Source: Selaginella moellendorffii (lineage: Eukaryota > Streptophyta > Lycopodiopsida > Selaginellales > Selaginellaceae). From it: a DNA stretch of 64,000 bases. The position numbers and the translations under genes are program-made. Positions within the stretch are counted from its first letter, which is position 1; every line of letters begins with the position of its first letter. The stretch covers positions 1,238,314 through 1,302,313 of the forward strand of contig NW_003314301.1 in NCBI RefSeq assembly GCF_000143415.4. Direction: 5' to 3'. The notes beneath the pieces were generated by a model. That model did no database searches and had not been told where the DNA came from. It was given only the letters and a program-made list of their open reading frames with translations. Of the stretch, positions 53,484 to 64,000 are shown piece after piece.

Positions 53484-56400
53484 ATGAGTGATTGCGCGGC
53501 TCCGGTAAGCGTTTCCTCGGCTTGTTTCCGCGCCGGAGCCAAGAATCTCTCCAGCTCCTCCAGTTTCTATCGATTCTCAGATCCTCGCGGCAGAGGATTC
53601 GGAGGAACAGGGAAGATTTTGGGGACTGGGAGTAGAAATCAATGCAGTTCTTCCGAGATTCAAGCCAGGGATGGAAATATTTCGAGAGCTGGAGCTCGAC
53701 ATCGGCATAGCAGCGATCGATCGCCAGACTTCCAGGCCAGGGATGGAAATATTTCGAGAGCTGGAGCTAGGAATGACGAGAATCGATCGAGTGGCGATGA
53801 TGGAGGCGATGGAAGCCGCGGCATTGTCCCGTTCCAAGGCGCCGGTCTCGAGCAATGGAAGCTTAGCGATGCCAGGAGCAGTGAGTGGGTGTGGCGGCGG
53901 CAGCAAAGGAAGCGATTGCTGCGTCGTGTGAGAAGGCCGCCGAGTGATCCTGGAATTCGCGATCTGATACAGCGGCGGCGAGAATGGGAGAAGCGATTGC
54001 GAAGAGCTCAGCCACAGGCAGTGGCTCCAAAGTGGACGCGCTTGACTCCAGAGCAAATGGCCGAGTACCACGCTCACGGTGGCTACGCTGCCTATCCCAT
54101 GCGGTATAAGAGTCACGTCGAGTCCGCCATCGCCACGGTCCGCGGGCTTGCAACCCAAGAATCTTACGACATTCGTCGCGTGATGGCTCCTTGGGTCGGG
54201 AGATTGACGTTCCGGGAGCTTTGCACGGTGCTCAAGTGGCAACAAGGATGGAAAGAAGCCCAGGAGTTCTTCGCGTGGATGAAACTCCAGGTAAGACTTT
54301 GTGATGAAGTTGGCAGAGAGAAAAGATTAGAGTGTCTTGAGAGTTACTGACTGCGAACTTTGGTTTTGCAGCTGTCCTACATTCCAAGCGTGATTGTTTA
54401 CTCGATGCTGCTCAAGGTGTATGGCAGGGACAAACAGATTGGTTTGGCCGAGGCCGCGTTTCAGGAGATGCTGGACCAGAAGCTGGATCCCGACGAGGTG
54501 GCGTTCTCGACAATGATCCTCAACTATGCAAACGCGGAGATGTTCGACGAGATGCTCACCATGTACGAAGCGATGATGAGCCGGGGGATTGTTCCGTCGT
54601 CGGTGACGTACACGACAATGCTGATCCATCTCAACAAGGCCGAGAGGCTGGCGGATGCTGCTTTGTTGTGGGAGGATCTGGTGGAGGAGTCTGTGGAGCT
54701 GAGTCCTCTGGCTTATGCGTTGATGATCACCATCTATAGGAAGCTGGGGCGGTTTGAGGAAGCCTTGGAAGTCTTTGAGGCTATGCTAGGTGCTGGCTAT
54801 TACCCGGACTCTCTCATCTACAACATGGTTCTTCATATGCTGGGAAAGTTAGGACGCTATGACGAGGCGGTCGACGTTTTTACCGCGATGCAGCGGCAGG
54901 AGCTGTGTACCAGTAAGTACTCGTATGCTACTATGCTGCACATCTGTGAGAAAGCTGACAAGTTTGAGCTCGCTGCGTCGATCTTCTCTGACATGCAGAT
55001 GAAGAGATGCCCGGTTGACGAAGTTGTCTACACGAGTGTGATCAGCATCTACGGGAAGGCCGGGCTTTATGACGAAGCGGAGAAGCTGTTCCAGGAGATG
55101 AATGAGCTACGGCTTTTGGTTGACGTGAAGACGTTCTCGGTGATGGCCAACGTTCGTTTGAAGGCTGGCAAGTATAACGAAGCAGTGCAAGTCATGGAAG
55201 AGCTGCTTGCTAAAGGGCTCAACCTGGACGACACGGCATGGAAGACGCTGTTGCATTGTTATGTCAAGGCTGGGAACGTAGAGCGTGCTACGAAGACTTT
55301 CAAGACTCTGGTGGAGTCTGGAATTGCGGATCTGATGGCATACAACGATATGCTCAGCCTCTACGCCGAGTTTGATATGTTGGAGGATGCCAAGCTCCTA
55401 TTCCAGCAGCTCAAGAGCTCGTCCATACAGCCAGATCAGGTGTGGTTTGGGACCATGGTGAAGCTTTACTGCAACGCTAATATGGTGGCGGCCGCGGAAG
55501 AAGTTCTGAGGCAAATGCGAGAGAAGGGGTTCACGCCGGATCACATTACTCAGGGGATACTGATCAACGCTTATGGTGAGGCAAACAGGATCGAAGAGGC
55601 TGCGGGCTTGTTGGAAGCGTCGGCAAAAGAAGATGAAAGCGAAGCTGCCGCGATTTCGAGGATTTACTTGTGCCTCAAATTTCGCCTCTTTGACAAGGCG
55701 ACCTTGCTGCTCCATCGCGTTCTGGAATCCTTTACCCTGGACTCTGCCGCGTACAACCAGCTGACCATCAATTTTCTCAAGGCTGGTATGTTTGCTGCCT
55801 GTGTTTTACTTGCGAGTAAGCGTTTGATTGTGCAGGCCAAGTTCCACCAGCGGAAATGTTACATTCAAGGATGCAGGATAAAGGGTTTGACGTGGAGGAC
55901 TCGACACTAGGCCATTTAATCGCGGCCTATGGAAAGGCAGGTCGCTACGAAGTTCTGACGAAGCTGAAACCCGAGTTGCCGAGGAACAATTTTGTCTATT
56001 CGTCAATGGTTGGAGCGTTGATCAACTGCAACCAGCTGGAAAAAGCTGCTGGATTGGTGGAGAAGATGAGGCAGATCGGTCTCAAGTGCGACAGCGTTTT
56101 GGTCAGTATACTTCTCAATGCATACAGCAAAGCTGGTGAGCAGAAAACCTTTTCTGTTTCAGTCTATCTAAAAGCCATTTCTTGCAGGACTTGTGGAGGA
56201 CGCCGATGCTCTAATTCATATGGCCAGGGGCGATGGTATCCCGCTGGATATTGTTGCCTACAACACGATCATAAAAGCAGATTTGAGAGCTGGTCAGTAG
56301 TACTTTTTTTCTACCGAAAGAAACTTGTTTGATTTCTACCGAAAGAAACTTGTTTGATTTTTCCTTTCAGGTCGCCTAAAGAAAGCAATAGACACATACT

Positions 56401-57393
56401 CATCACTTACAAACTTGGGGCTGCGGCCGTCCCTTCAAACATATGATACTATGATAAGGTACTTGGCCTCCTGTTCGTCACAAGCTTTAAGCATGTAATT
56501 GGTTCGTGCAGTGTCTTTGCGAAGTCTGGAAGGACACGGGATGCAGAGAAAATGTTCAAAGATCTAAAGTCCGCTGGCTTTCAACCGGACGAGAAGGTGT
56601 ACAGTCAAATGATGAACTGCTATGCTAAATCCGGTTGGTATTCAAGCGTTACTGTATCCTAAAGTCATGTGTGGATGGATGGATGGATCAGGCATGTACG
56701 AACATGCTGCGGATTTATTTGAGGCCATGAAGCTGAGAGGCCTGAGGCCACACGAGGTGAGAAAGCTCGTTTTATGTTATGGTCTGTGGCGTAACAGCGC
56801 TGGTTTCTTTTTTTCACAGGTCAGTTACAACAATTTGATCGATGCTTACGCTCGAGCTGGCCAATTCGCGAAAGCAGAGCAGCTGCTGGTTGAAATGGCC
56901 AAAGCCGGATGTCCTCCGAGCTCGGTCACGTTTCTTCTTCTCATCTCTGCCTACGCACACCGGGGGAAATGCAACGAGGCTGAGAATGCTTTAGAGAGAA
57001 TGCAAACGGCCGCGATACGCCCAACCGTGAGGCATTACAACGAAGTTATGCTTGCTTTCTCCAGGGCCAGGCTCCCTAGTCAAGCCATGGAGAGTTACTT
57101 GAAGATGGAGAGGTCAGGAATCCAACCCGACGTAGTCTCGAGCAGGACAATGATCCGGATACTTCTCGAGGGCTCGATGTTTGAAGAGGGACTTTCCCTG
57201 TACAAGAAAACCGAGGCAAAACTCGTCAGCGACAGCCTGAGCCGGGAAATGGTGGCGAAGCTGTATCAAGGCGCTGGCAAACACTTCGAGGCCAAATACA
57301 TATTGCGACAAACATCTGGTGCGTGTTTCTGGCTCTCTTTAAAACTTTGATAAACGTTCCTTTCAAAACAGGTGATAGAGAGGTGGTTTCCTA
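53484..57393 (+). CDS. P-class pentatricopeptide repeat protein, EMB976-like
   Basis: An organelle RNA-binding protein of 1140 aa. Nine exons in phase: 53484-54290, 54372-55785, 55836-56135, 56188-56292, 56371-56458, 56512-56633, 56692-56756, 56820-57318, 57371-57393. The first 100 residues are Ser/Arg-rich and fit an organelle targeting peptide. From about residue 260 on, 35-residue repeats follow without E or DYW domains, for example VIVYSMLLKVYGRDKQIGLA and VVYTSVISIYGKAGLYDEAE. The order of motifs and the lead-in WKEAQEFFAWMKLQ resemble Arabidopsis EMB976 (At5g27270) from memory. Intron 4 holds a 24-nt tandem duplication (56311-56357). Converges on the SET gene with 172 bp between them. 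Confidence 0.85.
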
Positions 57394-57565
57394 GCGCTAA
57401 AAACATGAACACGCGAGAGATGAGAAGAATACAAAAAACGAGCTTGGAGTTCTCAGCTACAAGAAAGATGAGCTCCAAGCAAGACGCAGCAAAACGAAAA
57501 CTAAAAAACAAGAACCAAAGCAACACAGGACAAAGCAAAAAGACAACTAGAAGAGCTGTTGTCTG

Positions 57566-59769
57566 TCACATGAGGCATTCCACCCGAAAGCCTTTGTCTT
57601 CGGCGAACCAGCACTTGCAAACGCGGTACTCGACAAGTCCTCCAACCTCCATAAAGTTCTCCAGCGCGGCCTCAAAGTACGACTGAAGAACCTTCCAGGC
57701 CAGGCAGGCGCACTGCGATCCATACGCCGCCGTGAACTCGTCCATAAGAAAGTGGCAGACGTCCGAGGGGCTCTCCCGGAACCTCGCAAGATACGACATG
57801 AACACCAGCGTCTTGGGGTGGCCGGGAGCGGTGGAATGCAGCAGCCGGAAGAGCCTGTCCGGGGTGATGAGCTTGAGAGCCTCATGGCCGCCGGAAGCAT
57901 CAGCCGACTTCTTCCCGCTCACGGACAGGGGCCCGTAGAAGTCGAAGAGTGTGACCCGGATCAAGTCTTTGTCATCCTTGGACATCCCGGCGACTCGTCC
58001 CAGCCGCTCCTCGACGCTGGCCAGCAGCTGCGTACACTTCTCTATGCTGTCATACTTGAGCGAGTCGTCCAGCGGCAGCAAATCTCGCAACAGTTCCTTG
58101 TTGCTCCGCTCCAAGCAGCACCTCCGGCAGTGGCACTCGAACCCCCAGTCCTCCACCAGCGCCTTCCTCCGCTCGGTGCTCCACGGAGCGTATGGATCCA
58201 CGTACGAGATGAGCAGCTCGTCGCCGGCGTGCAAGTCCCTGGCCGCGTGAAACATGGTGGCCTTGCCAACCTCGAGCTTGGAAACGTTTGGAAGACACGA
58301 GTGATTGACGAACGCCGGCAGTCCCCACACCCGCGACTTGCTACACTCGGACTGTCCCAGCATCGTCCAAGGGAAGTAGGCCGCCTTGACGGCCCCCTGG
58401 ATCCTGGCCACGTCCAGCGGCGGAGCTTCTTCCGGCGGCATTGCTCCTTCGTAGCCGAGGTTTGGCCGGAAGATCTTCATGCTCGGCACTGAGGCCGCAT
58501 CGTCGATGGCGTAAAGTTGGTGGATGATCTTCTGCGACGAGCGGCACGCCTTGAGCGCCCCGACCAGCAGCTCCGACTCGGCGGCCCCGGCCTCCTCCTT
58601 GACACAGCTCGCGAAGCTGATGTTGTTGCTCACCAGCAGGAGCTCACCCAGCCGGACCTTCTTCGTCACAAACAGGCCCCGACCGCGACCGTCCCTCGTC
58701 AGCCGGACTTCCACGGGGCCGACGTAGTCACTGCATTTTGGAGCGTGCTCGGCGTTGCAGCCGCTCGAGACGTAGTCGCCAACGTCGTACACTCCCTTCT
58801 GGCTCTGCTGGAGGAACACCTTGCACTTGGCCAGCGCTTCCAGGATCTCCTTCTTGGCATCACCGTCGGACGAGTACTTCGCGGCCGACTTCAAGCTCAC
58901 GCGGGCCTCGACGTGCTCCTGGATCGCCATGAGCGCTCGGCCCTTCCGGTAGAAGCTCTTGGCGTGGAAGGCGTCCATCCCGATGGCCCGGTTGGAGTCG
59001 GCGATGGCCTTCTCGTACATCCCCAGCTTGAGCCACGCCTCTGCCCGGTTGGAGATGGCCAGCACCGCCTCGAGCTTCATCTCCTCCCCGCCATCTTTCC
59101 TGCCGAGGCTGGCCGCGACGCAGTCACTGTAGTACTGGATCGCCACCAAGTAGCTCCCCTGCGCGAAGAGAGCGTTGCCTTCCTTGCGGAGCTCCTGGGG
59201 TGGCATGGCGACGAGCTTCTCGGGCGGCGAGGTGGCGACGCCGACGAAGTCCAAGTTCCCGGGGCTCTGGACGTAGAGAACTACCGGGGTGACGCTGGGG
59301 TGGAGGCAGCCGATGGAGGGACGCGTGATCACCACCTTGATCCCTTTCGGGAACATCTTGCGGAGCTCCTCCTGGCGGGAGGAAGGCTGGATGGCGTTGA
59401 AGACGTGGAGGATGCAAGTGGTTCCATCGTCGGCCTCGACGACGGTGAGCACGGAGATGCCGCGGCGGGTGGCGTCGACGCAGAGGCTGCCGAGGAGGAG
59501 GCGCTGCTCGTACCAGCGGTGGAGGAGCAGCTTGTTGTCCTGGAGGAGCTTCTGGTTGTTGCGGGCGCGGCGGTAGAGGTCCTGGACGATGTTCTTGAGG
59601 TGGACGGGCTTGAGCTGCGAGGCCGGGGTGGTGGGGGGGACGCCAAACAGGTGCTGGCTCGAGAGGCTGGCCAGCTTCTTGCAGCCCGAGCAGCGCCGCC
59701 GCTCGATGCATTTGAAGGTGCCGTTACACATGTCGTAGTAGTCGCGGAGAACGTCCTCTTTCTTCATCG
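57566..59769 (-). CDS. TPR plus SET domain protein, intronless
   Basis: A 733-aa single-exon protein from MKKEDVLRDYYDMC (a GTG-initiated extension is ignored). TPR repeats lie around residues 190-310 (ELRKEGNALFAQGSYLVAIQ, NRAEAWLKLGMYEKAIADSN). A SET domain interrupted like those of SMYD-type enzymes follows: RGRGLFVTKKVRLGELLLVS, then FVNHSCLPNVSKLEVG and GDELLISYVDPY with a post-SET CHCRRCCLE zinc cluster. Likely a protein lysine methyltransferase; plants have related TPR-SET proteins of unknown substrate. The gene is markedly GC-rich compared with its neighbours and lacks introns. A 484-codon antisense ORF is a GC shadow. Confidence 0.85.
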
Positions 59770-60609
59770 ACACCGCCGCCACCTTGCTCGCTCGATTCGA
59801 TCTTCTTCTTTTGCTTTGCTTTCTTCTTCCGTGAAGATCTTTCCTTCTTCTCTACTTCCTCGCGATCTTCATTTGTCACTTCCTTGTTCTTCGAAGATGA
59901 TCTTTCTTCCTTCTTCTTACTCGCTGAAGAGATCTTCGTTATTCTCAAGCGAAGTTCTCCTCCGCTACTAAGTACTGCCTTTCCTTCTTTGCTACTCTTC
60001 GTTTTCGTTCCTTTGCCACTTCGTTCTTTGCTTAGAAACTACTTCACTGGACTGGAAGCACTGTTGAAATCTCTCCAATCCACTGGAATACGGCCAGCAC
60101 TCGTCGCGCAAAAGTATTTTTCCAGCAGCGATCTTGTCTGGCGGCACTGTAGCTCTGACTGACCTTGGGAGCGGGGACGAGTTTTGGCGGAGATTTGGCG
60201 AAGCCCGAGCAATGGTGGCGGCAAAATCTCTCTGGAGAGCTGTGGCGGCGAGCAGGGATCGAATGTAGGAAGGGAGCGAGAGACTTACGAAGAGAGCGAT
60301 GAGAGCGCAGCGCCCCCAAAATTCCTTGGAGAAGAAAACCCTAGGAAGAGCTACCAGATCGCACGGTCGGGAGGGGGGACACGTGGCACGCCTAGATCAG
60401 GTTATACTACTACATAAAACTAGGACGCTTTTTTTTTATGTATTTATTTTACTTTACATCTCGTCTCGCAACTCGCAACGCCAAAAACTTTGTCAAAACC
60501 TCACCTTGGGAAAGAGAAGAGAGGAAGAAAAAAATAATCCACGAAGACAATGCCAACCTCGAGAAGATGAGAAGATGGGATGGAAAAAAAAAGAAGAGAG
60601 GACAAAAAG
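59770..60609. other. Intergenic region between SET and villin genes
   Basis: It holds the SET promoter/leader and the villin 3' end. A minus-strand ORF 60319-60044 (MGALRSHRSLRKSLAPFL...) is Arg/Ser-rich without acidic residues at its start and could be a mitochondrial presequence exon, with a donor-like CCCAAG|GTCAGT near 60175, but I could not find a partner exon. Confidence 0.35.
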
Positions 60610-63600
60610 TCAGAAGAGATCCGCTGCTTTCTTGTATTGATCTTGCTTCCACTTTGGCAGTGCTCGGAACTGATCCACTTCCATGCCGAAAACGCTCTTG
60701 AATTCCTCGGGCGATAAGTAGCTCTGCTCGGTGACAAAGAGAGAAGTTAATCTCACTCAATCAAGATCAAGATCTCTTGCGTAGTTACCTCTCGTTTTGT
60801 CACGTCGATTCCAGGAGGATTGCTCGAGGATTTTACCTTGAGGATCTCATAGCTGAAAGGCCCAGTCGCCGCAGGAGGTGGTGGAGCGTCTGAGCTCTCG
60901 GAAGTTGTAGGAGTTGGATCCACCACTGGACAAGATTCGAAGGCGTTAGACAAAGGTTGGAAACAAAGAAAGTTTTGGTGTTACCAGGTTCTGGAGATGG
61001 CTCCTTGCTCTCGACCGGTGACTTTCTCGGCGTGAAAGATGGCCTGGGTGTGAGGGGCGATTGTCTTTGAGAGGACGCCATGGGAGATGACGAATCCGCG
61101 TCGAGTTTTGGTTCGTTGGCACCATTGGTAGCTGTTCGTTTCTTTGGAGGCGTCTGCACGAGGAGAGAAGTAAGCGACACAACGTAGAACAAAAAAACTG
61201 TGGCGTACATCGTGCCCTTGCGCTGGTCTGCCCTGTAGCGCCGCGAGTCGTCTCTCAAAGGGATCAACATAGGCCTGTGATTTGTTTTAGAACAAAACAA
61301 CAAGAAGTAAAGAACAAGCTTACAGCTGATTTTGATGGATCCCAGGCGAAGTGTCTTGTAAAAAATGCTGGCTCGCTGCCCTCTAGAATTTTGAATATTG
61401 GGATGTCTTTGGAAAGACCATCAAGTCTATTGGCCCGCTCAACGTATTTCTACACACACACACACAAATATCAAAGATGTTTCCAGAAATTTCAGAACAA
61501 ACCTCGGCAATTGCCAATCCCTGTTTCTTGTCCTTGGGACTAACGTTTTGACCAATCCAAACACTCAGTTCACACCGGGTATCAAGGATCATGATGTCGT
61601 CACTCAGGAGATCGTCTTGAGTGAAATTAAAAGTTTCTTCAAACTGTATGACACAAAGTTATACATGCTAGCTCCAAGTTCAAGAATGCGTACCAATAGA
61701 TTGCCTGGCTTTCTTGTGTACTCAAACAAGCGTGGATCCTTATCGGAGTCAACAAGTTCTCTCTGGCTGGGATATACCTTCTTTCCTCCAAGAGCATTCC
61801 AAAATGTAGGAGGCTCAGAACCTTCTTTCAATGACTTGGGAGATGATTCACTCTATACATCATTTAGAATAAGCATTAAAGACGATATAAAAAAGATAGG
61901 AGTTACCTTCAATGACGTAGCAATTCGTGCGGCAACTTGTTGTTCCTCAAGGGTACTGAAACTTCCAAACCATAGCAAATAAGTCTTAGCAGACTGAAAA
62001 ATGAAGCAGTCCGAGGAGTTTAACGAGGCAGAAACCTGCGTAGCATGACGGTGTCACCATCTGACAGTTTCTGGCAATTTCAAACACAGCTTACGGGCTC
62101 AACTTGGACGGCCAGACTGTTGTAAGGCTTTGTTCCACGTACTCGAAATAAAGCAAGACCTTCCTCTGTGTATGTTTCGTCTTCCGACGCACTCTCTGAT
62201 ACAAGTGTCTTGTATCCCGAGCTCTGACCACCCTGATAATAGGAAGGAATGCACCAGTTTTATCCATTCAAAAGATAGTAGTTGACGAAAAATTGTGATC
62301 GATACCTTGAAAATGACCAGGCTTGAAAATAACGCAAAAAACTGTGAAGGCTCCTTGCCTTCAAAAACACGGGCCTGCCACCAGGAGTTTGTCACAAGAT
62401 TATGGAAAGAACTACTCACTTGTACTAGACGTCCTTTAAAAGAAGAGGAGATCTCTTCAACGTGAGAAAATGCTGAGCTTTGATCTTCCTGTAAAGAGCT
62501 TTGAAGAAACAAGTAAACAATTTTATAGGAGGCCATACCTCTGTACTTTGATTTCCAAGCCAGCAGCAAACAAAACACTCTGTTTCCTTTTGATCTCCTT
62601 GGTAAGTGTAACGCACAACAAAACAGTCACCAGAATAAAAATGCCCATGGGCTTCCGAAGGGACGGGAGTCTTTGTCTTTCCATCAACCCGCCACACCTA
62701 AAGCAAGACAAAGTTTTAAAAGTAATGTGCACGGTTTCAAGCACCTCTAATTTTCCTGAGGAGTTAAAAAGGGATGGTTCATCTTCCTTGACAGAAGCAC
62801 CTTTCAGAAGTCCCTTGACATCCACGCCTTGCTGCTTGAGTAAAGCTGCGCAAGTCTTAATTCCATCAGTGAATATGACTCGATAATAATCTTACCCGCA
62901 ACTTTTCCTCTGCCTTCTTCTGAAACCACAGGAGCACCTCCAGCCGTTGTCCATTCGCCAAAATAAGATTTAAACGGCAGAGTTTCAAAGCCTTCGATTA
63001 CTCGTGTAATTCGTGTTGTTTCTGGCTTCTTAGCAATATATTCCTGCATAGACAAGCGCTTTAAAAAATTTATAAGAATGCCACAATGTCCTCCTTACCT
63101 CCGCTGCCTTGGACGCAGACTTTCTTTCGTCTAAAGAGGTGGCACGACCCGTCCAAACATATACTGTAGGTCCACCATCTAACAAGTAGCACTTGTCTGT
63201 TTCCAAAAGCTCTCTCGGCAGGGGACTAGCGCTGACTTCTTGCACGTTTCCATCCACGAGACTTCTAGTAAGAAGCGAACAAGCGAACGACGTTCAGAGT
63301 CAGTGGACGAAGGAATGACGGACTAGCAATTACCATATAAACAGCTTTCCACTGCCAGGATCTTCGTCTTCGTTCTCCTTGATCGAAGCTTTCTTGCCAA
63401 TGGGTGCAAAACCTCCAAACAATCCCCAAAATTCGCCAGCATCCGCTTCAGCAGCCATTTTTCCATCCTCTGTCCCACGGCAAGTCTGAGATAAAAGATA
63501 GAAAAACACAGTACTCACCAACAATAGCAACTGCGCATTTGCCATCGTGATCATTGTCCTTGATAAACTGCACAACTTCCAGGGCCTTTGCTCGCTCTTG

Positions 63601-64000
63601 AATGCTTGAGTTGACGCCATTGAACTGATAAATCTTCACGTCTGTATCCAGGATGAACACATCGTCGTGATTGAGCGACGATCTCGAAAATGGCACCTGA
63701 GAAGAGGAGTATAAAGTTTTACGTCATAAAACAGCAGACACAAACCTCTTTTACTCGAACGACTCGCCTCCCTTTGCAACAAAACAACCGCGGCTCGATC
63801 TTTTCGACTTCCGGCTTTTTAAAGCCGGAAGCGCAGCCACCTTCGAGTGGAATAATACACGGCTTGAAATAAGTTAAAAACTTATCGCTTTCGGATCCTT
63901 GGACTTCCCTGTATTGAACAGCTCGTCCTCCCAAGGCTGCATCAAGCTCTACAGATTTTATGGCAGCAGTGCCAGCTTCATCCTGTGTGAAGAAGACAAC
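60610..64000 (-). CDS. Villin, 5' end beyond the window
   Basis: A multi-exon actin-binding and bundling protein. The 5' end is cut at 64000, within gelsolin repeat 1 ([20 protein letters not shown], then [11 protein letters not shown]). Repeat 2 has [17 protein letters not shown], repeat 3 [17 protein letters not shown], repeat 4 [14 protein letters not shown], and a late repeat [17 protein letters not shown] Ser/Pro-rich linker ([20 protein letters not shown]) precedes the headpiece, which ends [20 protein letters not shown] and [14 protein letters not shown] before TGA at 60610-60612. The basic KKxxxLF end is the F-actin contact. Perhaps the first 60-80 residues are missing. A (CA)n tract lies in an intron near 61452. 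Confidence 0.88.

Noticed and set aside
58517-59971. 484-codon ORF on the plus strand
   Set aside because: It is antisense to the SET/TPR gene; high GC leaves stops rare. Its protein is an Arg/Leu/Ala/Glu/Asp-rich shadow with no motif.
1-64000. tRNA, rRNA or other structural RNA genes
   Set aside because: I looked for tRNA-like arms and internal promoter boxes while reading and found none that I could support; a tRNAscan/Infernal run would decide.

Overview
The window looks like nuclear DNA of a compact plant genome, most likely a lycophyte close to Selaginella moellendorffii. This rests on plant-specific families (ETR1-type ethylene receptor, CASP-like protein, extensin, EMB976-type PPR, plant villin), very short introns (mostly 38-60 nt), intergenic distances near 100 bp in the right two thirds, and plant telomere-type repeats. 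The species is an inference. Exon borders were read by hand from splice signals and phase and can be off by a base or two.

Left part (1-22.6 kb), repeat-rich. A minus-strand ParB-like gene (1-2475, open at the left end) carries four in-frame stops. A plus-strand gene of the family I recall as DUF7869 (4622-7075, resuming at 14250) carries two. It was split by a 7.2-kb LTR element (7076-14244) with near-identical 1.14-kb LTRs, a 5-bp target duplication ATTGT, a tRNA-Met-type primer site and no long ORF. A diverged, inverted relative occupies about 16255-20480 and is itself invaded by elements with LTRs of about 190 bp. A palindrome of about 22 bp with core GGCATGAGGCCTCATGCC occurs about 20 times between 0.2 and 16.03 kb, never inside the LTR element. 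At least four copies lie inside tiny introns of the ParB-like gene whose removal keeps one reading frame, so the palindrome behaves like an intron-generating (introner-like) element. This is the best candidate here for something undescribed.

Middle part (22.6-44.5 kb). Minus strand: class II histone deacetylase with a cyclotransferase-like tail, a 4CL-like acyl-CoA ligase, an ARM/TPR protein, ribosomal protein S19, an ETR1-type ethylene receptor whose phospho-accepting His is Arg, and a small unknown five-exon gene. Plus strand: a chimeric pseudogene stitched from copies of the ligase and receptor genes (about 36.85-38.55 kb), a tandem duplication of an F-box gene plus a P-loop NTPase gene, and a CASP-like gene.

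Right part (44.5-64 kb), dense housekeeping genes: malonyl-CoA synthetase AAE13 (minus, with an AT-AC U12-type intron), universal stress protein (minus), extensin (minus), peroxisomal adenine nucleotide carrier (minus) and BCNT/SWC5 gene (plus) sharing a 111-bp divergent promoter, a Ser-rich membrane protein and a hevein-like secreted peptide (plus), a large PPR gene (plus), an intronless GC-rich SET/TPR gene (minus), and a villin gene (minus) that runs off the right end. The genes share no single pathway; this is an ordinary gene-dense stretch beside a transposon-rich island.
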